A stretch of DNA of 11,123 nt from Cephalothrix spiralis (lineage: Eukaryota; Nemertea; Palaeonemertea; Archinemertea; Cephalotrichidae): contig JAUCNG010381036.1 of the NCBI GenBank assembly GCA_032353305.1, forward strand, positions 1 to 11,123, read 5' to 3'. The position numbers and the translations under genes are program-made. Below the pieces are notes generated by a model. It was given only the letters and a program-made list of their open reading frames with translations. It made no database searches and was not told the DNA's origin. Below are positions 1 through 10,000 of this stretch, piece by piece (position 1 is the stretch's first letter; each line of letters opens with the position of its first letter).

Positions 1-966
1 CCCCTCACCAAAACAATATTACCTTAAATATGCATCTTCTACGAGCACCTTGACCCCCACTTTATTTGTTAGTGACGTTACTAAGCCACACCCACTTCCG
101 TGACGCAAATTTACTCGGCAGTCAGTCAGTCAGGTCCTCGCTTTACACTCTCCTGGAGTTACCTGCTACTTACTACTGTCTTATTTCCATGCAAATAAGA
201 TGGGTTCTATTGGGGGGTCCTGATTACGGTTTACGATTTTTTTTTAAACAGCCCGATTACGAAAACGGCTAAATTTTCAGCACCAATTACGCTTACGGCT
301 AAATCTTTTGCGTTTACGACTATTATATAAACGGACATACAATATTTTAAAGTTATATAGAGCCGAGCGAAGCGAAGGAAATTTCGAAATGAATGGGATA
401 GACACATGTATGCGATTCTATGGCAGTTATAGGCATTTTGCTACTAAAAGTATTACCGACCCCCGGTATAGTGAAGAGCGCGCTATGAACTTGGTGAGAT
501 GGCGAGATGAGTTATAGGGGTTGTTGGCCCCGACCACTGCGACCAGTTTTTAACATCGATTTTAAAGCATTTTGAGAAGTTTGTTGCACCAATGCCAGTA
601 TAGAAGATATTATTTTTATTGCGCGCCCCTTACACAAATAAGGCGCGGAAATTTTTGAATTTTATGGGTCAATAGCGACATTTTAAGGCACTTTGGACCA
701 ACCACAGTTTAAGAGTGATAGGGTAGTTTATGTATGGTCAGGATAAAAGAAATGTTTCGGCTTACCGTATAAACGGAAAAACTTATTGTTTGGGCGCTTT
801 TATGTACAAATAATTTAAATATGTAACCGAGCTGCCGAGCGTAAGCGAGGCGAGGAAAATTTTGAAATTTCGGGGTTACAAACGCAATTTATCAAATCAG
901 GATAGGTCATTTAAAAAGCTGTCCATGTTTTTGTTTTTAATAATTAACGAATAAAACGTCTTCTAG
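1..966. other. Upstream or intronic sequence with short repeats; no convincing exon
   Basis: E1 begins with two bases of a split codon, so at least one earlier exon must exist. I found none here with a start codon and a donor of the right phase. An open stretch at 389-517 with a donor-like TTG|GTGAGA near 494 has the wrong phase and no recognisable content. The region holds a cluster of TTACG motifs (224-318), an octamer-like ATGCAAAT at 189-196, and two copies of a GAGC..AGCGA-type motif (near 361-390 and 826-870). It could be promoter-proximal sequence or a first intron; nothing decides between them. Confidence 0.4.
224..318 (+). repeat. Cluster of degenerate TTACG-containing repeats
   Basis: TTACG occurs six times in 95 bp (starting at 224, 231, 257, 287, 293 and 314), and ACGGCTAAAT occurs twice (265 and 295). 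The units are irregular, so this is a degenerate short tandem array or a worn transposon end rather than a clean microsatellite. A loosely similar run of CACGTT/ATCACG motifs lies inside the element at 6442-6968. No function is evident. Confidence 0.45.
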
Positions 967-1063
967 TTTCAAACCAAAGTAAGGACAAAAGTAAGGGACC
1001 ATCAAAACGAGCAAAAAGTACACCAGTACCACTGCATGTACAAAATGTACAAGAATCTTTAGG
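967..1063 (+). CDS. Exon E1: basic, disordered N-terminal segment of the transposase-like protein
   Basis: The acceptor is CTTCTAG ending at 966 and the donor is GTATGT at 1064. The exon is read with two leading bases completing a codon and two trailing bases (phase 2). This frame is open throughout and encodes a Ser/Lys/Arg-rich segment (SKGPSKRAKSTP) that resembles a nuclear localisation signal in a disordered tail. There is no Met, so translation starts earlier. The other two frames stop within or at the end of the exon. The main support is that the trailing phase fits the leading base of E2 exactly. The polypyrimidine tract is modest, and with only 32 residues of low-complexity protein this is one of the weaker exons. 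Confidence 0.55.
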
Positions 1064-4000
1064 GTATGTATAAATAAAAATAAATTTTTTTGTAATATAA
1101 TTATCTGGCTTTAAGGTATTTTCGGGATTTCTGTCTGATGCATTTTTGTTGTATTATTTTGTACCTTTTGTCTTTCAAATATTAAAAACTCAATGTAACT
1201 CCAACTCCCTAACAGTCGTTAAAATATTAAAATTAATTTCCAAATAACTAAAAAAAAAGAAGATATAATACGTCATTTGAATTTCCATGATGTGTTTTTA
1301 ATGGACTGTGTTAAAACTTTAAAGATAAAAAATGAATTATGAATCTTTCTTATGTCTATAGAGATCATCCTCAAGACCAACACAATGATCACGACTACGA
1401 TCAACCGAGGGTGAAATTTTTAAAATTTAAAGTTGATCCCTTATTAGGGTAGGTATACACATAAAGAATTTTAAATTCATGCGAAAATACAACTGAGGAA
1501 GATATACCAATCGGCTGAAAGACATAATACATGTACAGTGTGTCATAATATTATGGAAAATAGCCAGAAGACTTAATTATGAATAGTTTAATTGCAAAAA
1601 ATACTCATTTGAGCTGATTTGAGAGCACTTTTTTGTAATTTAGGGAAACTCAGTTAAAACAGTTTTGCACCTAATTTATTTTATTTGATAGTGAAGACCA
1701 TGTTTTATCTAGTGATCACTAGCAGCAATATGGTCAATTCATAATATGACGTCATCTTGGTTTTTGTCGTTCATTTTGGAACACCATGTATAATGTGTAT
1801 ATGTAATGGAGTCAAGTTTGACTTCCGATAGAGTGGTCCTCTCCCAAGGCCCAAACCACGCATTTACTCCATTGGGAGTCAAATTTTACTCCATTTTATT
1901 TAGAGCGAGAATAGTTTCGAATGTGAATAGCTATAATATTAGTATTACAATACCTTCGACTAAAAGCAATTATGAAGAAAAATACACAGTTCTAAGGTTA
2001 TTAAAAAGCACGGATTGAAAATGCTTTAGGCAATAGAATGTGGGAAATATTCGATCTGATATTTAATTACTGGTTTTGAAATTAAACAGCAACTAATGGC
2101 ATGGTAAAATCATTTCATGAATCATTATTATAAAAAATGGCAGAACCAGACTATTAAGATTACATACAACTGAATAGTATTGCATCGTTTTGCTCATGAA
2201 CGGAGTTGTTTATATAGGAAAGTTTCCTAATACACAATAATTGTCTTGAAATGAACTGTGTTCCTATTTTTTTCAACAGAAAAACATGCCCAAAACCAAT
2301 TCCAAAGTACGATTCAAAAATTATAGAATTATCAATAACTATAATGGGGATTGAATATAAACCGCCGTGTCCGAAATGTGGGAGCGAAGGCACCATAAAA
2401 AGAGGGTATCGGGAGTACCAAAATTTTTTCTGCCAAGAGTTAAACTACTAGTTTATAAGTGTAGATGGTGAAAATATAGCGCTCCAATTCTCAGTTACAT
2501 TCCAGATAATAAGTTAATGGTGCACAAAGACATTTGATGTTCTTTAATTTAAGTCCGATAGCCTAATAATAATCATGAAATGACTTTCAGGGCCACAAAT
2601 ATTAAAAGTTCCTATGCTGAGTTGCACCTGCAAGCCAAATGCTAAATTTGACGTATTAACAGATGACGTAATTCCTTTAATACCTAGTAAGTATCAAATA
2701 CAGAGAAGGGTTTTCCCTTAGTACAGGATGGGACTTGAAGATTTACCTTTGATAGTTACAATTAGCTAAGTTATAGACTACTAATCATTGTAATTTTAAA
2801 TTCTTGTCTCTAGAATTTGTTTTACAGCTAAATTTGTTACATAAAAGACTGTCAGGGTGTCAGGGTATCATCATAATGCGAATTCCTTATAATTTAATGC
2901 TATTTATGTTCGATTTAAAGAATTATACAAATTGTTTACACAACGAGTTGTAATCGACACAGCTATTATAAAGCTACTTTAAAATACTTAATACGCTTAG
3001 TTAATACTTTTATAAAATCAATTTGAAACATTGAACAATTGTAAATTTTTCTTTTCAGCATATGCACTTTTTTCAGTTAAATTGGTTACATTTAGATCTA
3101 ACTTTTTTAAGTTCAACTTTTATCAAGAGCTGAAAGCGCTCCACCAACGATCATACAGTGTTGCAGAGGTGGTGAAGCACGTAAAACAAGTGTGGAAAAT
3201 TGGATACGATTCTGAACACGATAAGGTAATATATCGACTAGATGGTGTGCAATGGTAACGAAACCAGGTTGTGCACTTAGATGAGACACCCTTTTAATGT
3301 TTGACTTTTATGTATTGCGCGAGAGAATTAAAAGTTAGCAAAATATTAATTTAAAATGTCTGAAGATGACATTTAATCGTCACAAAAAACTCCATACAAT
3401 GTATATACTCATTTATAGATAAACTAAAATATGATTTTAGGCAGAAATTTTGGAATGATTTAAGTAGATCATTTATTAAAGTCTGATCACATTCTGCACA
3501 TAAAAAATGACGTTCCTCAAAAACATATTTTAATGGTATATCTTCCTCTCTTATCGTTAATCCTTCATGGGTCGAGAGCCATGAAAATTGTTACGCAACG
3601 AGTATTTTCTATATTGCCCGAGTCGCAATATTGAAAATTAAGAGTGCCAGCAACTTTTTATGGCTCGAGACCAATGAATTATTGCTTTGATCGTACGAAT
3701 GACCAACAGATATCAATAACTAAGTATGATGCACAGCTATAATAGGACTTAACTGGTAACTCCAACAGATATCAATAACTAAGTACGATGCAAAGCTATA
3801 ATAGGACTTAACTGGTAACTCATTTCATAGTTTTGAACCCTTTACAGTCTGACAGTCCATATCTTACATTTGGCATCAAAAACTCTTTCAGAACCGTATC
3901 AATAATAACGCTAAAATAGCTGGCAATGCACCATAATACATTAAAAGAATATAAATCGGGTAGGCCACATAATTTTGCCAACTGTTTACAATGCGGCAAT

Positions 4001-7000
4001 TTTAAAAAGCGACGGATATTATGTGACCAGAGATATAAAAATGTCACAATTCTAAGGCCAACCCGATGTGTCATCCGTAATCATTCATTATATCTTTGAT
4101 ATTTCAGTATATCCAACAGGTACTTCTCTTCAAAGAAGTGTCAAGGTCTGAAGAAACTTGTGGAGAATTTCCAAATTTCCCGTATGAAAACAGGTTTTCG
4201 GCGCACATCTGGTCAGAATGTATCATGAGTGACTGCCGCTCCGAAACTGCGGTGGGCATTTTTAATGGCAAAATGGCAACATTGGCCAAGAACTTTTCGG
4301 AAAGGTTGTCAATTGACCACACCTTTAAAAGCGTAAAGAACTTGATGAAGCTTGTACCAACTCAGTAAGTATACTCTGCGACACATCAACGCGGTAACTG
4401 AATCAGTCAGAGAACCATGACATTGTGACAGCTTCATAAACAACCTGTAAAATATAAAGAAATACACTATATTTTTCATATTTGTTCATAATCTTACCAA
4501 TTCTAGATTATTCTTCCAAGGTTCACAGGCAACAGTAATAGATTAATAGCAGAGAGGTATTTAATCCGCGATATTTTTTCACATTTTAAAAAGCTCGTGT
4601 ATTTTACAGATTACAAATATGCTATTTAAATTTCCCCGCTTCTTCTATTCATTGAACTTGAAGTGTGTTTAAAAAGGTTTTTTTAATAGTTAGGAAATTT
4701 AATGTAATATGTACAACAAAATTCGACTACAAAACATAAACGTTAGGACCTAAGTTCATCGATTTTCGATATTTTTTAACTTCAGAAACGGAAAAAAAAT
4801 AACGAAAATCGGGAAACTTGGTTCACCGTTAATACGAAAAATAGCACAATCATGTCAAGGATCCCCCAACTAGACGAAATCTCAACATCGAAAAATTTAC
4901 TGCATAACTAAAATTGTAAATCTTCAAATGTACCACCGATAGAAATGCCCAACTACTGCTCAAAATGTTCAGCTCGCTCCTTCGGCGCTCGCTAGCTCTT
5001 AACTATTGATGTAGTTTACACAGTATACCGTATTGATAAATACACCGTATCGCATTACATCGGTATTCTCCAGTTTCGAATCTTTAGGAATAACTATTTT
5101 GAAGAAGTAACCCACAAAAAAGCTCAGAGTGTTTAAATGGTCTCTGGCTTACATTTTATCCAAAACATACAAATCGCTATCTGAACATTAAAAAAAGAGA
5201 AAATCACTATCGGAAAAATCGAGAAAATCAATAACGGAAACGGAAAAAAGCTCAAAATGTTATCGGATATCGGAAATCGCATATAGGCATTGACCCTCTC
5301 ATATAGGCGAAATTCACGTCATCTCGTTAATTATGTATTGTGTGATTTCTAATACTTTTTACACTCATTTTATGCTGTTTTACATTGTTTCTCATTCAGT
5401 ATGCCGAAAGTGTACCTATCGAGAATGGTGCTATTATGGTCGAGGATATTCTTATCGGGGATGATGCTGAGGAAAATGATACTACTATATTAATAATAGA
5501 AGGTATTACTCTACACAATTGGAGAGAATTATTGCGGGTGGAGCTAAAATTCCGAAACCATGACCTAAACTATATATTTCTGGAAAGCTTGTAAAATTTC
5601 TAGATTCAAGTTTATATTTAATTTTTGTTCTCGCCCCCTGGGACGGGGCAGTGGGGCAAAATGTGATTTTTCTCCTCTCATAAGTGCTCTTCAGCGTGGA
5701 TTAATACTCAAAACAATATCATAATATGTCTAGTGACCCCCAAAACCCCCTACTAGACGTACCCCAGTGCCCCGCCCGGGGGTGATCGATTTATTTTCTA
5801 ATCAATATAGCTTATTGTATAGTAGGGGGTTTTGGGGGTCGCTAGACACGCTGAAGAGCACTTATGAGAGGAGAAAAATAGTTTGCCTATGTTTAGGTCA
5901 TGGTTTTGGAGATTGCGGGGGGGGGGGCTCAAGAATTTTTGCTCCACCCGCAATAATTCCCTCCAATTATGTAATCGAATTGATTTTGATAATAAAATAT
6001 TGATATCATCCCAGGTGTCGCATTCAAGCCACATTCTTAATTTAGTGTGTCATAATTCGTTGTGGATATAAAAAATGAATTGCAATTTTCTTTTTGAATA
6101 TGATGTATCTAATTTTCAATCGAAGTCAAATTGCTGTACCTTATTTGATATTCCAATCTTGCAGATGACAACTTTGAAGAAAATGCAATCGATGTCCAAG
6201 CTCATTCAACAAACAATGAAGTCCCTAAGGAAAAAAAGAAAAGGGCTAACGTTAGAGGGGTAAGCTACCAAACTTACACATGGTTTTTTCAAATGTAATT
6301 CACAATGAATACGCGTTTTTTTTACTCCAGTTGTGAAAATTGACATAACATACAAACTGTAAATGATAAGAAATAAAACTTAAGCGCGCTACTCAAAACA
6401 CTATTCTCCTACGTACAAGCAATGTATCAATTCGATAACTCCATGGTGACAAGTGGCAAATGGTGTCGAAAAAGTAGCAAATATAGGAGTTTTTGGTAAA
6501 AATATAGGAGATTATAGGAGCATTTTTGACCAAAATATAGGAAAAATAGGAGAATTTAGACCAAAATTTCGGGTAATGTGGAACTTTTCATACCTTTTAG
6601 AACAAACAATGGGTGTTTGCAGGTAATATTAACTACAGAATAATAGATTTCAGCGATATATGAGGGGGTAAAGGGGGTCCGGTCACGTTTCACGTTAGCC
6701 GATATTTGACTTTCACGGATCACGTTACCCTAAATACGAGATTTACGAATCACGAACGGCGCCGTACCCGAACTTCGAGTTTCGGGGGCGAAAAAATGCG
6801 GGGGTCCGGGGGCGCAGCCCCCTGGAAAATTTTTTAAGGTTTTTAAGGGAACAAAACAGTTAAAGCAAGCATTTCGGATACCGGAAATATAGGAGGTTTT
6901 CAAGAAAAATAGGAAAAATAGGATTCCTATTTTTTTAATAGGAAATATAGGAGGCACTTGTCACCATGTAATACGCATATTTTGGGAACTACAGGCTTGT

Positions 7001-10000
7001 AAAGAGCGGGCAAAACAATTGATAAAAATTTGCTTAAGCCTGTCACAGAATACCTTTAGTAATATGTTCCTGTGATTGGTGTGCCATCAGTATACATTCG
7101 AAATTTTTAAAAAAATTTAAAAACACATACGATGCTGCAAAGTATACTACCGAGAGAAAACATCAATTTCATTTTTTGCCTGCGTGTTCTTTATTACCTG
7201 ATCAATAATTGATCAATCCTGGAAATAAAATGACCGTTATGATGCAACAACTACAATTTCCAGTTCTTTTTTGTTTAGGTAAGACTCTGCAATGCCAATC
7301 TGTTCATTATGAACGAGTTTGAAGAGGTTATTGCGATGATAGAGACAACCTCAAAGGCCTATTCAGCAATCGAACCAACACTCGTTAATATTTTTCGGAA
7401 CCAAACGAACCCTACAAAGGTTATTTGGACCGATAATGTTAGAGGAGACAGGCAAAACCTCAATAAAAGCTATAAAAGTGTGTATCCCGATAAGCAGGTT
7501 GAAATTGGCCAGGTAAGATTACAAAATGATTTATAAAACTCTAGAACCCCGGATCAATCGCGGTGTTTATAACAAGACAGTTTTTACAAGAGTAGAATTT
7601 TCTGCATAATAAAAAATAACACTGTATAGTAATACTATAATTCTAAAGGAAAGAAAAAATGTAGGCTATGTTGACGGTTCAGTTCTTAATAATTACCTAA
7701 GCTAGTTTTTTAAATATGCTATACGAGATTTGCTCTGTAATGATAATACAAGCTACATTGTATACGAGATTTGCTCTGTTATGATAATACTAGCTATAAC
7801 AAGATTTACTCTGTTATGATATAAACACTAGCTGTACACGCTGAAGAGCACTTATATAATGCTTGTAGAATATAATTGTAAAAAAGAGAGCTAGTTAGGA
7901 AAACGTCGTCGACCCCAAGACATTGTTATAGGATTCTCTTTAACAATCAGGTATATATCAATGCATATACTCACCATATGATCCTTGATAAGGTCTTCAT
8001 TTTGCGTGATCATTAATTCAACAACATCATCATTTAAAACTCCCTATTTATTTCATCACAGGATTCTTTCCACGTTAGCGACCAGAGGATAATGAAGAGT
8101 GTGTCTAAAAAACATGCAGATTATCAGAAATTTCGACAGGTCATAAAATCGTGCTTTGGACGATTTCATAGAGGAGGTTAGAACATGCATTCCTTTATTT
8201 AAGGCTGTTGGGTACTTTGAGATTTATAGATATGAAATTTAGTTTACGTTTTTGAAATTTTAAAATCTACGTAACAGCCTTAACACGATTCTCTTCATTT
8301 GGGGCAGTGCAAAAATCTGAACCCTAGTTGAACAGCATTTCTTATCACATTTCTAAAAAGAAGTACTTAAGAATTTTTAAATAATGTCTATTTTAAACTA
8401 CGATTAGGATTTGGGTATTTGACTGGTATATTATAGCAGTTAAAAAACATTCCAAAGATCCGATTTTGGAATACATAAATACTGTTTCTTATATCAAAAT
8501 ATTACACTGTATCAATATTGACACAATTTAACGATATTTTTAGAACCATTTGAAAATAAAGATGAATACAAAAATTTTGTCCACAAAGCTGCCATCGAGT
8601 TCAAGGAGAGTTCAAGTGATCTAAATGAGGACGAACTGATGGTTTCCCTTGCCCAGGATATACAACATGAAAATTGTAACATTTGCGACGACATCAACAT
8701 ATATGATTGCACAGAAAACCAATTAATCAAACAGGTAAAATTATTCCTACATGAAAATGTACCATGTTCTCCGACAAATATATAAGATGATAAAACGGCT
8801 TTTATACTTTTTATAGATCTTTATACCGCCTGTTGGTTTTTTGGTGTGAGTTAATATTCAACTTCCTGATTGACTGGGAACTCTGCACTTGGCGAGATTT
8901 AAATCGAGCGCTTTTTTAAATAACTGTTAATACCTGGTGCTACATAGCATGTTCTGGTATTGTTGAGTTGTTCTATTTAAATCATATAGAAATCTGGTTA
9001 CCTAATTTTAACAATCTTTATATCAGTGGTTTCTTTCTATTTAACGAAGCCTGTCGATTATTTTTGAGGGGTTACCATCGAGCAACATTCCCACCCCATT
9101 GTGTATAACAAATTTAACTACCAAATATAAATATAAATAATTACTTACAGGTCGTGATGACAAGGCCGGAACGGCGACATGCCCACCAGGAAGTTAGAAA
9201 ATTTGAAATAGTTCTATGTGTGGAATTACACAATGATAATATTGTTTCCTTTCTGAAGAAAACAGCAGAACACCGACATGCTGATGTTGGAAATTACACT
9301 GAAATAATAAAACAACAAGGTAGGTACATTAAAATATTTTCTCTATCGACATTCTTTGGTTGCCCAATACTTAATTTAATAAAGATTAATGGGGGCCAAA
9401 AACTGGTGACTAAAATTTGAAGAACAAATAAGTTCGATAAACATGTGTATATAGAATTATTTAACAGCCGTTTGGACATTTTTACACAACAGACCTGTAT
9501 ATACACACATTTTGCAAGGTTCTATCGGCTATGCAATACATCTACTATGGTAATTAGGTCATTCTGGTGCTTGAGCTAGTCATTTAATCAGGGTTTGCAA
9601 CGGTACTTGTACCGGAACCGCCGGTACTTGAGCTCTTCAGTATCGGAACCGGTACCGGTCCAAGTACCGCCGATACCGGTACTATTATAACAATTGTTTC
9701 TATTGTAATGAAAATACAAAAAATATTAGATATGATAAAATGCTTCAAGTGAGAAAATTCTGCACGAACAAAATAACAAAAGAAAAATTGAGGGATAAAG
9801 ATGCATAAATAATTAACCAATAATAAATTGATTATCAGTATTTTTTACCGATCACGGTAGTGTTTTAATCAAGAAAATGCGATGACTATTTCTATTTTTG
9901 AAAACAAAAAATACGGTATTTTACATTAAAATAGAAATAGTCATCGCATCTAAAACACTACCTTAATCGGTAAAATATACTGATAATCAATTTTTTTTGG

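Larger units (their letters stand above)
3226..4107 (+). other. Intron 5
   Basis: An 882-bp intron between GTAATA and the acceptor TTTGATATTTCAG. It contains a 115-bp hairpin (3564-3678), a tandem duplication of 59 bp (3703-3820), and a stretch at about 3820-4075 that is open on both strands but has no recognised product. Confidence 0.6.

Noticed and set aside
120-135. CAGTCAGTCAGTCAG run as a microsatellite
   Set aside because: Only about three and a half units; too short to call.
308-517. Open frame of 69 codons with an internal Met and a GTGAGA donor, as a possible first exon
   Set aside because: It overlaps the dispersed GAGCGA-type repeat, its donor phase (0) does not match E1 (needs one base), and the product has no recognisable feature.
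1806-2018. Open frame of 70 codons in intron 2
   Set aside because: The first 89 bp are an inverted repeat, it ends without a donor matching E3, and composition is not protein-like.
2160-2396. Minus-strand open frame of 78 codons
   Set aside because: It lies antisense to E3, whose splice site, phase and CPKC motif are convincing.
4104-4322. Minus-strand open frame of 72 codons
   Set aside because: It is an antisense shadow of E6, which carries the DHTFK motif.
4507-5110. Candidate extra exons after acceptors at 4506, 4610, 4785 and 5073
   Set aside because: Each either stops in the required frame or ends at a donor of the wrong phase, so none repairs the E6 to E7/E9 mismatch.
5767-6034. 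Overlapping open frames on both strands across the foldback element
   Set aside because: They arise from the palindromic arms and G-run; similar peptides appear on both strands because the DNA is mirrored.
6730-6957. Minus-strand open frame of 75 codons
   Set aside because: It is contained in the element with TATAGGAG motifs; the peptide is low-complexity translation of repeats.
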